Source: Actinobacteria bacterium OK074 (GTDB lineage Bacteria > Actinomycetota > Actinomycetes > Streptomycetales > Streptomycetaceae). Taken from it: DNA of 64,000 nt. A model generated the notes under the pieces. The model ran no database searches. It was not told the DNA's origin and saw only the letters and a list, made by a program, of their open reading frames with translations. Where the stretch lies: assembly GCA_001298575.1 (NCBI GenBank), contig LJCV01000055.1, positions 1 through 64,000 of the forward strand, given 5' to 3'. Both the position numbers and the translations under genes were made by a program. Numbering within the stretch: the first letter of the stretch is position 1; every line of letters begins with the position of its first letter. Of this stretch, positions 8,093 through 16,691 are shown piece after piece.

Positions 8093-9384
8093 CCACCACA
8101 ACGGACCGCACGACCACGACACCGGACCGTACGACCACGACATCGGACCTCATGGTCACCGCATCGGAGGCCGCCCCCCGCGCCTCCCGCACCCCCCGCC
8201 TGGTCGACCTCTTCGAACGCGGCCTGGACGCGCCCATCTGCCTCACCTGGGAGCTGACCTACGCCTGCAACCTGGCCTGCACCCACTGCCTCTCCAGCTC
8301 CGGCCGCCGCGACCCGCGCGAGCTGAGCACCGCCGAAGCCAAGGCGGTCATCGACGAGTTGGAGGCCATGCAGGTCTTCTACGTCAACATCGGCGGCGGC
8401 GAGCCCACCGTCCGCGCCGACTTCTGGGAACTCCTGGACTACGCCACCGCCCACCACGTCGGCGTCAAGTTCTCCACCAACGGCGTCCGGATCACCCCCG
8501 AGGCCGCCGAACGCCTCGCCCGCAACGACTACGTGGACGTCCAGATCTCGCTCGACGGCGCGACCGCGGACGTCAACGACGCGGTGCGCGGCCCCGGTTC
8601 GTACGCGACCGCGGTCCGGGCGATGGCGAACCTCGCCGCCGCGGGCATGAAGAACTTCAAGCTCTCCGTGGTCTGCACCCGGCACAACATCCCCCAACTC
8701 GACGAGTTCAAGGCCCTCGCCGACCGCTACGGCGCCCAACTCCGCCTGACCCGGCTGCGCCCCTCCGGCCGCGGCGCCGACGTGTGGGACGAACTGCATC
8801 CGACGGCGGCACAGCAACGCGAGCTGTACGACTGGCTGGTGGCGCACGGCGAGCAGGTGCTGACCGGCGACTCCTTCTTCCATCTCTCCGCCTACGGGCA
8901 GGCGTTGCCCGGTCTCAACCTGTGCGGCGCCGGGCGCGTCGTCTGCCTGATCGACCCGGTCGGCGACGTGTACGCGTGCCCGTTCGCCATCCACGACGAG
9001 TTCCTCGCCGGCAACGTCCGTGAGGACGGCGGCTTCGCCGGGGTGTGGCGCGGCTCGGAACTCTTCCGGCGGCTGCGCGAGCCGCAGCACGGCGGCGCGT
9101 GCGCGTCCTGCGCGTTCTACGACACGTGCAAGGGCGGCTGCATGGCCGCGAAGTTCTTCACCGGGCTGCCGCTGGACGGGCCCGACCCCGAGTGCGTCCA
9201 GGGATACGGCGAGGCGCAGCTCGCCCGGCGGCCGTCCGACCGGGCCGACCTGCCCAAACCGTCCGGCGACCACTCCCGCCGGGGGCGCCCCGTCGACCTC
9301 GTCCTCAGCCGCCGCGAGGACCTGGAGCGGCCCCCGGTGAGCGCCTGCGCGGAGGACCCGCTGGCCGGGCTGCGGCTCGCGTAA
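8089..9384 (+). CDS. mftC: Mycofactocin radical SAM maturase
   Basis: A 431-residue radical SAM/SPASM enzyme that modifies the terminal Val-Tyr of MftA. The SAM cluster motif CNLACTHC places cysteines at about residues 60, 64 and 67. C-terminal SPASM cysteines are seen in VYACPFA, CASCAFYDTCKGGC and PECV. The first 21 residues form an unusual Thr-rich repeat (three copies of a DRTTTT-like unit), so the native start could instead be the ATG at 8152 (MVTASEAAP). The ATGA overlap with mftB favours 8089. The gap to mftD holds a stem-loop. Confidence 0.93.
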   Translation: MTTTTDRTTTTPDRTTTTSDLMVTASEAAPRASRTPRLVDLFERGLDAPICLTWELTYACNLACTHCLSSSGRRDPRELSTAEAKAVIDELEAMQVFYVNIGGGEPTVRADFWELLDYATAHHVGVKFSTNGVRITPEAAERLARNDYVDVQISLDGATADVNDAVRGPGSYATAVRAMANLAAAGMKNFKLSVVCTRHNIPQLDEFKALADRYGAQLRLTRLRPSGRGADVWDELHPTAAQQRELYDWLVAHGEQVLTGDSFFHLSAYGQALPGLNLCGAGRVVCLIDPVGDVYACPFAIHDEFLAGNVREDGGFAGVWRGSELFRRLREPQHGGACASCAFYDTCKGGCMAAKFFTGLPLDGPDPECVQGYGEAQLARRPSDRADLPKPSGDHSRRGRPVDLVLSRREDLERPPVSACAEDPLAGLRLA

Positions 9385-9407
9385 ATCACGTAGGCGCAGG
9401 ACAAAGA

Positions 9408-9430
9408 CGTGCACGCAAAAGGCGTGCACG
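9408..9430. other. Stem-loop between mftC and mftD
   Basis: CGTGCACGC and GCGTGCACG form a perfect 9-base stem around AAAAG, halfway between the mftC stop and the mftD start. It could tune downstream expression or RNA processing. There is no U-tract, and the operon appears to continue. Confidence 0.4.
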
Positions 9431-9460
9431 ACAAGGGACTTGAGCGAAGGGACGCGACCC

Positions 9461-10726
9461 ATGGGCAGAAACCCCTGGTTCGAAACGGTCGCCGAGGCGC
9501 AGCGCCGCGCCAAGAAGCGGCTGCCGAGCACGGTCTACGGCGCGCTCCTCGCGGGCTCGGAACGCGGTCGCACGATCGACGCCAACACCGCGGCGTTCGC
9601 CGAACTCGGCTTCGCACCACGGGTCGTGGGCCACCACGCCCAGCGCGACCTGTCCACCACCGTGCTGGGCGTGCCGACCTCGCTGCCCGTGCTCGTCTCC
9701 CCGACCGGGGTGCAGGCGGTGCACCCGGAGGGGGAGGTGGCCGTGGCCCGCGCGGCGGCCGGCCGGGGCGTCCTCATGGGCTTGAGTTCCTTTGCCAGCA
9801 AGCCTGTTGAGGAGGTCGCCGCGGCCAACCCGAACTTCTTCTACCAGCTGTACTGGAGCGGCACCCGCGAGCAGATGGTCCAGCGCATGGAGCGGGCCCG
9901 CGCGGCCGGGGCCAAGGCGCTCATCGTCACCCTCGACTGGTCGTTCTCCCACGGCCGCGACTGGGGCAGCCCCTCCATCCCCGACAAGCTCGACCTGCGG
10001 ACCATGCTGCGCTTCGCCCCCAACGTGCTGCCCCACCCCGGCTGGCTGTGGCGGTTCGCCCGCTCCGGCCGGGTCCCCGACCTCACCGTGCCCAACCTCC
10101 AGCCCCCCGGCGGGCAGGCCCCCACCTTCTTCGGTGCCTACGGCGAATGGATGCAGACCACCCCGCCGACCTGGGACGACGTCGCATGGCTGCGCGCGGA
10201 GTGGGGCGGGCCCTTCCTGCTCAAGGGCGTGACCCGGGTCGACGACGCCAAACGGGCGGTCGACGCCGGGGTCGCCGCGCTGTCCGTCTCCAACCACGGC
10301 GGCAACAACCTGGACACCACGCCCGCCACCATCCGGATCCTCGCCTCCGTCGCCGAGGCGGTCGGCGACCAGATCGAGGTCCTCCTAGACGGCGGCGTCC
10401 GGCGCGGTGGCGACGTGGCGAAGGCGCTCGCCCTCGGCGCCCGCGCCGTGCTGATCGGCCGTGCCTACCTGTGGGGCCTGGCGGCGAACGGCCAGGCCGG
10501 GGTGGAGAACGTCCTGGACATCCTGCGCGGCGGACTCGACTCGGCCGTGCTGGGGCTCGGGCACGCGTCCGTCCACGAACTGTCCCCGGACGACCTGGTG
10601 ATACCGCCGGGGTTCCGGCTGACGCTCGGCGGGGGCGCGGACGCGGGCACAGACGTGGACCCGGACGCGGGCGCGGCGGACGGCTCCGGCCCGGTGCCGG
10701 CCGCCGCCCACTCCCGGGCCGGCTGA
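9461..10726 (+). CDS. mftD: Mycofactocin FMN-dependent deaminating oxidase
   Basis: A 421-residue member of the FMN-dependent alpha-hydroxyacid oxidase family. Hallmarks are the C-terminal substrate/FMN region SVSNHGGNNLDTTPATI with the catalytic His, then LLDGGVRRGGDVAKALALGA and VLIGRAYLWGL. MftD oxidatively deaminates the AHDP intermediate to pre-mycofactocin (established). ATG 9461 follows GAAGGGA; a TTG at 9440 in the same frame lacks proper spacing. The mftE GTG begins two bases after its stop. Confidence 0.92.
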   Translation: MGRNPWFETVAEAQRRAKKRLPSTVYGALLAGSERGRTIDANTAAFAELGFAPRVVGHHAQRDLSTTVLGVPTSLPVLVSPTGVQAVHPEGEVAVARAAAGRGVLMGLSSFASKPVEEVAAANPNFFYQLYWSGTREQMVQRMERARAAGAKALIVTLDWSFSHGRDWGSPSIPDKLDLRTMLRFAPNVLPHPGWLWRFARSGRVPDLTVPNLQPPGGQAPTFFGAYGEWMQTTPPTWDDVAWLRAEWGGPFLLKGVTRVDDAKRAVDAGVAALSVSNHGGNNLDTTPATIRILASVAEAVGDQIEVLLDGGVRRGGDVAKALALGARAVLIGRAYLWGLAANGQAGVENVLDILRGGLDSAVLGLGHASVHELSPDDLVIPPGFRLTLGGGADAGTDVDPDAGAADGSGPVPAAAHSRAG

Positions 10727-10728
10727 CC

Positions 10729-11553
10729 GTGGCCCGGCCCGCCCCGCGCCCAGCCGCCCCTGACCGCGCCCACGACCTCGCCCACGCCGTCTGGCCCGCC
10801 GTCCCCTCCGGCGCCCTGGTCCTCGTCCCCGCCGGGTCCACCGAACAGCACGGCCCGCACCTGCCGTTGGACACCGACACCGTCGTAGCCGACGCCGTCG
10901 CGCGGCGGTTGGCGCTCGCGCTGCCCGCGGGTGCGTACGGGCCGCCGCTGGTGGCGCCCCCGTTGCCGTACGGTGCCAGCGGTGAGCACGCCGGGTTTCC
11001 CGGGACCGTGTCGATCGGGCACGAGGCGCTGGGCGTGGTGGTCGTGGAGCTGGTGCGGTCGCTGGCGCTGTGGGCCGGGCGGATCGTGTTCGTCAGCGGG
11101 CACGGCGGCAACGCGGCCACCCTCGACCGCGCGCTCGGCGGGCTGCGCGCGGAGGGGCACGACGTCGCGTGGACCGGCTGCGGGGTGCCGGGCGGCGACG
11201 CGCACGCCGGGCGCGCGGAGACCTCGGTGCTGCTGCACCTGGCACCCGAGCGGGTCAGGACCGGGGCCGCCGAGCCCGGCGACACCCGGCCGTTGGCCGC
11301 CCTGCTGCCGGAGCTGATGGCCCACGGCGTCCGCGCGGTCTCGCCCAAGGGCGTCCTCGGCGACCCGACCGGAGCCTCGGCCGAGGAGGGCCGCCACGCG
11401 GTGGACACGATGGTGGCCACCGCGCTCCGCCGCGTCACCGCGTGGACCGTCGACGGCCGCGGTCGCCTCACCGATCCCGAACGCCCGCCCGTGGCACGGA
11501 AGTCGGCGCACTCTGAACCCCAGTCGCTGGACGAAAGGGCCGCACCCCGATGA
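10729..11553 (+). CDS. mftE: Mycofactocin creatininase-family peptidase
   Basis: A 274-residue creatininase-fold metallopeptidase that releases the modified Val-Tyr dipeptide from the MftA core (established for MftE). Metal-site features are visible in PAGSTEQHGPHLPLDTDT, GASGEHAGFPGT, SGHGGN and AHAGRAETS. The GTG start lies two bases after the mftD stop and the stop overlaps mftF by four bases, so it belongs to the same translationally coupled operon. Confidence 0.92.
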   Translation: MARPAPRPAAPDRAHDLAHAVWPAVPSGALVLVPAGSTEQHGPHLPLDTDTVVADAVARRLALALPAGAYGPPLVAPPLPYGASGEHAGFPGTVSIGHEALGVVVVELVRSLALWAGRIVFVSGHGGNAATLDRALGGLRAEGHDVAWTGCGVPGGDAHAGRAETSVLLHLAPERVRTGAAEPGDTRPLAALLPELMAHGVRAVSPKGVLGDPTGASAEEGRHAVDTMVATALRRVTAWTVDGRGRLTDPERPPVARKSAHSEPQSLDERAAPR

Positions 11554-12947
11554 CGTCCCTCCCCCTCGGCTTCGTCGTCGAACTCGACCGGTACACCCGG
11601 GCCGTCGACGGCGGCCGGACCCTCGTCGGCGGGTTCCCGACGCGGCTGATCCGGCTGACCGCACGCGCCCGGCGGCTCTTCGACGCCGACGGCCGCACGC
11701 TCGCCGTCACGGGCAGGGCGAGCGCGCTGCTCGCGGACCGGCTGCTCGAACGCGGCATGGCCAACCCCGTCGTCGGCACCCTGCCGGAGCCGTCCGACCC
11801 GCGGTACACCGTCGTCGTACCGGTCCGCGACCGGCCGCGCCAACTCGACCGGCTGCTCGGCAGTGTCGGCCCCGGCCACCCCGTGATCGTGGTCGACGAC
11901 GCCTCGCGCGACCGGAGCGCCGTCGCGGCCGTCGCCGCCCGGCACGGGGCCCGGCTGGTGTCGCTGCCGGTCAACCTCGGCCCCGCGGGCGCCCGCAACG
12001 CCGGACTGCGCCGCGTCACCACGCCCTACGTGGTCTTCGCCGACTCCGACATCGTGCTCGCCCCCGACACCGTGCCCACCCTGCTGCGGCACTTCGCCGA
12101 CCCCCGCGTCGCCATGGCCGTCCCCCGCATCACCGGCCTGCCCACCGCCGCCGCCACCAACTGGATCGGCCGCTACGAGAGCGCCCGCTCCTCCCTCGAC
12201 CTCGGCGCCCACCCCGCCGCCGTACGACCCGGCAGCCCCGTCTCCTGGGCGTCCACGGCCTGCACGGTCGCCCGCACCGATGTCCTGCGGGACGGGTTCG
12301 ACGAGCGGATGCGGGTCGGGGAGGACGTCGACCTGTGCTGGCGGCTGCTCGAACAGGGCCTGCGGGTGCGCTACGAACCCGCCGTCGAGGCCGCGCACGA
12401 ACACCGCGTGCACGTCGGCGACTGGCTGCTGCGCAAAGCCGTCTACGGTACCGGGGCCGGGCCCCTCGCCCAGCGCCACCCCGAGTTCATCGCCCCGGCC
12501 GTGTTCGCCCCGTGGAGCCTGGCCCTGGTCACCGGACTGCTCGCGCAGCGGCGCTGGTCGGCGCCCGCGGCCGGGATCCTCCTCGGCGGCGTCACGCTCC
12601 GCATCGCCCGACGGCTCGACGGCACCCGGCACCCGCACCGGCTGGCCGCCCGGCTCACCGCCAACGGGGCCGTGGCCGCACTCGCCCAGACCTCCGCCCT
12701 GCTGACCCGGCACTGGTGGCCGCTCACCGCCGTCGGCTGCCTCGCCTCCCGCCGGGTGCGCCGGGCCGCTGCGGTCGCCGCCCTGGCCGACATCGCCCTG
12801 GAGTACCGGTTCGACCGCGAGGGCCTCGACCCGGTCCGCTACGGCCTCGCCCGCCGCCTGGACGACCTCGCCTACGGCACCGGCGTCTGGCTCTCCGCCC
12901 TCAAGGGCCGCTCCCTGACCGCACTGCGTCCCCGGATCGTCCGCTGA
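11550..12947 (+). CDS. mftF: Mycofactocin glycosyltransferase
   Basis: A 465-residue family-2 glycosyltransferase that decorates pre-mycofactocin with oligoglucose (established for MftF). The GT-A core starts at about residue 88 with YTVVVPVRDRPRQLDRLL; IVVDDASRD and the metal-binding FADSDIVL follow, and VGEDVDLCWRL is the acceptor-side motif. The last 150 residues contain hydrophobic segments. It is the last mft gene, and no clear terminator lies between it and the hsaA-type gene 125 bases downstream, so readthrough is possible. Confidence 0.92.
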   Translation: MTSLPLGFVVELDRYTRAVDGGRTLVGGFPTRLIRLTARARRLFDADGRTLAVTGRASALLADRLLERGMANPVVGTLPEPSDPRYTVVVPVRDRPRQLDRLLGSVGPGHPVIVVDDASRDRSAVAAVAARHGARLVSLPVNLGPAGARNAGLRRVTTPYVVFADSDIVLAPDTVPTLLRHFADPRVAMAVPRITGLPTAAATNWIGRYESARSSLDLGAHPAAVRPGSPVSWASTACTVARTDVLRDGFDERMRVGEDVDLCWRLLEQGLRVRYEPAVEAAHEHRVHVGDWLLRKAVYGTGAGPLAQRHPEFIAPAVFAPWSLALVTGLLAQRRWSAPAAGILLGGVTLRIARRLDGTRHPHRLAARLTANGAVAALAQTSALLTRHWWPLTAVGCLASRRVRRAAAVAALADIALEYRFDREGLDPVRYGLARRLDDLAYGTGVWLSALKGRSLTALRPRIVR

Positions 12948-13072
12948 GGTACCGCTTGCCCGGCCCTGTCCCGGTCAGCGGAAAGCGCTCAGCGGGGGAC
13001 GGGTTCCGGACAAGAGACTGAGGCCATCCCGCCGCCGGTGCGCGGCACATGCGAGAGCAGGAGGTGCGCGGC

Positions 13073-14254
13073 GTGGCGCATGAAGTGGTCAACCGTGTCG
13101 AGGAGCTCGGGCCCGAACTGGCCGCACTCGCCGAGGAGAACGAGAAACTCGGCAAGCTGAGCGACAGGACCGTCGAACTGCTCCGTTCGGCCGGGGTGAT
13201 CCGGCTCCTCCAGCCCAAGGAGTTCGGCGGATACAGCGCGCATCCCCGGGACTTCGCGGAAGCGGTGATGCAGGTAGCCCGGTACGACGGCGCCGCGGGC
13301 TGGGTGTGCGGCGTGGTCGGCGTACACCCGTGGGAACTGGCCCAGTTGGACCCCCGGCTGGCGCACGAGGTGTGGGACGACAACCCCGACACCTGGATCG
13401 CCTCCCCGTACATGCCCAACGGCATCGCCGACCCCGTGGACGGGGGCTATGTCCTCAGCGGCCGCTGGCCGTTCTCCTCGGGCAGCGATCACTGCCAGTG
13501 GGACTTCCTCGGCGCGCTCGTCGGCAACGGCAAGGGCCAGCCCGCCGGGCCGATCAGCGTGCTGCACGTCGTGCTGCCCCGGTCCGACTACGAGATCATC
13601 GACGGCACCTGGGACGTGATCGGCCTCGCCGGCACCGGCAGCAAGGACGTCGTCGTCAAAGAGGCGTTCATCCCCGAATACCGCACCGTGAAGCAGGAGT
13701 TGGTGCAGGACGGGACCGCCGCCGAGGCCGTCGGGCTCACCGACACCCTCTACAAGCTGCCCTTCGCCTCGATGTTCCCGCTCGGCATCACCTCGGCCGT
13801 CATCGGGATCTGCGAGGGCGCGCTCGGCATCCACCTCGACCAGCAGCGCGAGCGGGTCGCCGTCACCGGCGTCCAGGTCCGCGACGACCCGTACGTGCTC
13901 TACGCCGCCGGGGAGGCCGCGGCGGAGATCGCCGCCTCGCGCGTCCAACTCATCGACGGCATCAGCCGGTTGTACGACCAGGTCGAGGCCGGCAAGCCCA
14001 TCACCATCGAGGACCGCGCCAACGTACGGCGCAACCAGGTCCGTTGCGCGTGGCGGGCGGTGTCCGCGCTGGACGAGATCTTCGCGCGCTCCGGCGGCAA
14101 CGCCGGCCGGCGCAGCAACCCGATCCAGCGGTACTGGCGCGACGCCCACGTCGGCCTCCAGCACATGATCCACGTGCCCGGCACCGCCTACCACGCCAAC
14201 GCCCTGGCCCAGATGGGACTCGAACTGCCCGAGGCCATGCGGGTCCTGATCTGA
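13073..14254 (+). CDS. hsaA: Flavin-dependent monooxygenase, oxygenase subunit (HsaA type)
   Basis: A 393-residue protein of the acyl-CoA dehydrogenase-like group D flavin monooxygenases, matching the length of HsaA (about 394), which ortho-hydroxylates 3-HSA during steroid ring degradation using FMNH2. Matching features include AGVIRLLQPKEFGGY near the N-terminus, a GRWPFSSGSDHCQW flavin region and AGTGSKDVVV. GTG 13073 was chosen because AGGAGG stands eight bases upstream; an ATG at 13049 lies before that ribosome site. The flavin reductase partner follows. Other phenol or polyketide hydroxylases share this fold, so the substrate is inferred from the kstD/hsaEGF block further on. Confidence 0.78.
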   Translation: MAHEVVNRVEELGPELAALAEENEKLGKLSDRTVELLRSAGVIRLLQPKEFGGYSAHPRDFAEAVMQVARYDGAAGWVCGVVGVHPWELAQLDPRLAHEVWDDNPDTWIASPYMPNGIADPVDGGYVLSGRWPFSSGSDHCQWDFLGALVGNGKGQPAGPISVLHVVLPRSDYEIIDGTWDVIGLAGTGSKDVVVKEAFIPEYRTVKQELVQDGTAAEAVGLTDTLYKLPFASMFPLGITSAVIGICEGALGIHLDQQRERVAVTGVQVRDDPYVLYAAGEAAAEIAASRVQLIDGISRLYDQVEAGKPITIEDRANVRRNQVRCAWRAVSALDEIFARSGGNAGRRSNPIQRYWRDAHVGLQHMIHVPGTAYHANALAQMGLELPEAMRVLI

Positions 14255-14315
14255 CCCCGTGCGGGCCACGGCGAGAGATCTGCCAGAGGTGAGAGACGAG
14301 GAGAAGGAGGCCGTT

Positions 14316-14930
14316 GTGAGCGAGAGCTCTGCCCGTCCTCGGACGACGGACGCGGTCGGCAGGACGGTCGGCGGCACGGGCGGCGGTACGGGCGGTGAGG
14401 GAGCGGTGGAACAGGCGATCACCGGACGGCAGTTCCGTGACGTCCTGGGCCACTTCCCCACGAGCGTGGTCGCGATCACCACCTCGGACGCCGAACAGCG
14501 GCCGCACGGACTGGTCGTGGGGACCTTCATGTCCGTGTCCCTGGAGCCGCCGCTGGTGTCCTTCCTGGTCGACCGCTCCTCCACGACGCTGGGAACCATC
14601 CGCGACGCCGGCCGGTTCTGCGCCAACGCGCTCGCCGGCAACCAGGAGCGGCTGTCGCGGCGGATGGCCACCGGCACGGCCCGGCAGCGGTTCGAGGGCA
14701 CGGCCTGGACGGTGTCCGCACTGGGGAATCCCGTGCTGGAGGGGATCGTCGCCTGGGCGGACTGCACGGTCGAGAAAATAGTGGAACTCGGTGACCATCT
14801 GCTGGTCGTCGGCCGGGTCCGGGAACTGCGCGTCGAGTCGATGAAGACTCCCCTGCTGTTCTTCCGGGGCGGATACGGCGACTACTTGTCGAGCGCGACG
14901 GTTCTGCTGGACAGGCTCGTCGGCTGGTAG
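14316..14930 (+). CDS. hsaB: NAD(P)H:flavin reductase subunit (HsaB type)
   Basis: A 204-residue flavin reductase-like protein that would supply reduced FMN to the oxygenase encoded upstream. The conserved core begins at about residue 37: FRDVLGHFPTSVVAITT, GTFMSVSLEPPLVSFLVD and GRFCANALAGNQE are typical of HpaC/HsaB. The N-terminal 30 residues are a Gly/Thr-rich low-complexity tail. GTG 14316 with AAGGAGG five bases before it sets the start. It lies 61 bases after hsaA on the same strand, so the pair probably forms an operon. Confidence 0.82.
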   Translation: MSESSARPRTTDAVGRTVGGTGGGTGGEGAVEQAITGRQFRDVLGHFPTSVVAITTSDAEQRPHGLVVGTFMSVSLEPPLVSFLVDRSSTTLGTIRDAGRFCANALAGNQERLSRRMATGTARQRFEGTAWTVSALGNPVLEGIVAWADCTVEKIVELGDHLLVVGRVRELRVESMKTPLLFFRGGYGDYLSSATVLLDRLVGW

Positions 14931-14983
14931 TGGGCGCTTGTTGGTAGTGGGCGAAAAAGCCGCGAGATCAAAGGAGATCCGTG

Positions 14984-15727
14984 ATGCGTAAAGACCTGCA
15001 TTTCAGACTGGAACGCCTCTCCGCGTGGTGCGGATTCGTGCTGCTGGTGGGCTTCATCGTGGCCTTCTCCGTCGGCCATCTCATCCCGGCGCTGGATCCG
15101 GCGAGCAGCCCGAAAGAGGTCGTCGCGTTTCTGACCGACCATCGGACGGGGATTCTCGCCGCCACCGCGATCATGGTGCTGCTGGTCCCGTTCGAGTATC
15201 CGTTCGTCGTCGTGACCAGCATGCAGATGCGGCGTGTCGAAGGCGGGTGGGGCCTGCTGTCCATGACCCAGGCCCTCACCGGTGTCGTCGCCCCGATCGG
15301 GTTCTTCTTTCCGATGGCGATACTCTCCGCCGCGGCTTTCCGGCCGGAGGCCCATTCGGCGGATGTCCTGAGCGCGATGTCGGACATCTTCTGGCTCATG
15401 CTGACGGGCAATGCCTGCATATTCGTCCTCCAGGTCTGGTCGATCGGATACGCGTCCTTCATCGACCATCGTGCCAAGCCGGTGTTCCCGCGCTGGTTCG
15501 GCTGGCTCAACATCGTGCTCGGAGTGCTGCTGATTCCGGGGGCTTTCGTCTTCCTGACCGATTCCGGTCCGTTCGCGTGGAACGGTCTGCTCGCGAACGT
15601 GATTCCCTCGCTGGTGTACTTCGTCTGGAAGATCGCCACGCCGATCGTGCTGTTGCGTGCCATCAAGTCGGAAGAGGAGGAGGCCGCCGCCGAGGCCGGG
15701 GAACCGGCCGCGCTGGCCAGCACGTAG
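14984..15727 (+). CDS. Multi-pass membrane protein of unknown function
   Basis: A 247-residue protein with about six to seven hydrophobic helices (for example FVLLVGFIVAF, AATAIMVLLVPF, APIGFFFPMAILSAA, LNIVLGVLLIPGAFVF) and an acidic cytoplasmic tail (KSEEEEAAAEAGE). I do not recognise the family. ATG 14984 with AAGGAG seven bases upstream was preferred to the adjacent GTG. It is the third gene after the HsaAB-type pair, so it may help substrate entry or product exit. It ends before a strong bidirectional terminator. Confidence 0.75.
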   Translation: MRKDLHFRLERLSAWCGFVLLVGFIVAFSVGHLIPALDPASSPKEVVAFLTDHRTGILAATAIMVLLVPFEYPFVVVTSMQMRRVEGGWGLLSMTQALTGVVAPIGFFFPMAILSAAAFRPEAHSADVLSAMSDIFWLMLTGNACIFVLQVWSIGYASFIDHRAKPVFPRWFGWLNIVLGVLLIPGAFVFLTDSGPFAWNGLLANVIPSLVYFVWKIATPIVLLRAIKSEEEEAAAEAGEPAALAST

Positions 15728-15748
15728 GACCCGTTCGGCCCGCAGCCG

Positions 15749-15788
15749 TGACTGTGCCCCGCGATCGACGGATCGCGGGGCACAGTCA
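15749..15788. terminator. Perfect 18-base-stem bidirectional terminator
   Basis: TGACTGTGCCCCGCGATC and its exact complement surround a GACG loop. It sits between the convergent membrane protein gene and the SDR gene at 15853. Confidence 0.8.
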
Positions 15789-15852
15789 GTCGTATGTCCA
15801 GTTGTGTGTTCAGGTGCATGTCCGGTGGTACGGCCTGTGGGGCTGGGGCCGG

Positions 15853-16611
15853 TCAGACCGAGAGGGCGAAGCCGCCCGTCACCCGCAGCGTCTCGCCGGT
15901 GACGAAGGACGCCTTCGACGACACCAGATAGAGCAGCGCCTCGACGATGTCCCGTTCCTCGCCCTCGCGATCGAGGATCTGCTCGCCCCGCACCCGGGCC
16001 GACTCGGCGGGCGAGAGCTGCGCCCGGACCGCGTCGGTGAAGATCAGGCCCGGTGCGATGGCGTTCACGCGGATGCCGTCGGCGGCGAACTCGCGCGCGA
16101 ACGACACCGTCAGACCGCGCACGGCGAGCTTGGAGACGCCGTAGATGCTCCGGTTCGCGTAGGCGGCCGACGAGGAGATGTTGACGATGGAGGCGCCGGG
16201 GCGGCCCTTCATGGCCTCGTGCGCCGCGAGCGTGCAGATGATGACGCCCATGACGTTGACGTCGACCACCCGCCGGACCTTGGCCAGGCCGAGTTCCGTG
16301 AACGGCTTGTTGTAGGCGGCGTGCAGGCCCGCGTTGTTGACCAGGAGGTCGAGGCCGCCGTGCCGTTCGGCCACCGCGTCGATCGCGGCGGCGACCCCGG
16401 CCTCGTCGGCCACGTCGCAGGCCACGCCGGTCGCGCTGCCGCCCTTGGCGTTGAGTTCCGCGGCGGCTGCCGTCGCGGCCTCGCCGTCGACGTCGGCGAG
16501 GACGACGTGCGCGCCGCGGGCCGTCAGAGCGGCCCCGAACGCCTTGCCGAAGCCGCGTCCGCCGCCGGTGATGAACGCCACCTTGCCCTGATGCTCGTCG
16601 TCGTCAGTCAT
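15853..16611 (-). CDS. Short-chain dehydrogenase/reductase
   Basis: A 252-residue classical SDR. The cofactor motif is TGGGRGFGKAF near residue 16, LVNNAGLH follows, and the catalytic Ser...YxxxK is ISSSAAYANRSIYGVSK. The Asp at the end of beta-2 (VVLADVD) indicates NAD(H) preference. It ends in VTGGFALSV. It is probably a hydroxyacyl-CoA or hydroxysteroid dehydrogenase of the island. A GGAGAG site precedes ATG 16611. It appears to lie in a leftward unit with the SDR and acyl-CoA dehydrogenase upstream. It lacks the MGRVxxKV N-terminus of mycofactocin-coupled SDRs. Confidence 0.85.
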   Translation of the reverse strand: MTDDDEHQGKVAFITGGGRGFGKAFGAALTARGAHVVLADVDGEAATAAAAELNAKGGSATGVACDVADEAGVAAAIDAVAERHGGLDLLVNNAGLHAAYNKPFTELGLAKVRRVVDVNVMGVIICTLAAHEAMKGRPGASIVNISSSAAYANRSIYGVSKLAVRGLTVSFAREFAADGIRVNAIAPGLIFTDAVRAQLSPAESARVRGEQILDREGEERDIVEALLYLVSSKASFVTGETLRVTGGFALSV

Positions 16612-16691
16612 CCGGTCTCTCCTGCCTGTTGTCGTCCACGACCGTCCGTCGCGTGGGGCTTTCGCCGTCCTGTTCGCTTCGGGCTGTCTGC

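Noticed and set aside
12948-13072. GAGGTACCGC near 12951 as a further copy of the island element
   Set aside because: The core AGGTACC lacks the AGT/ACT arms and the site does not precede a gene at a similar distance.
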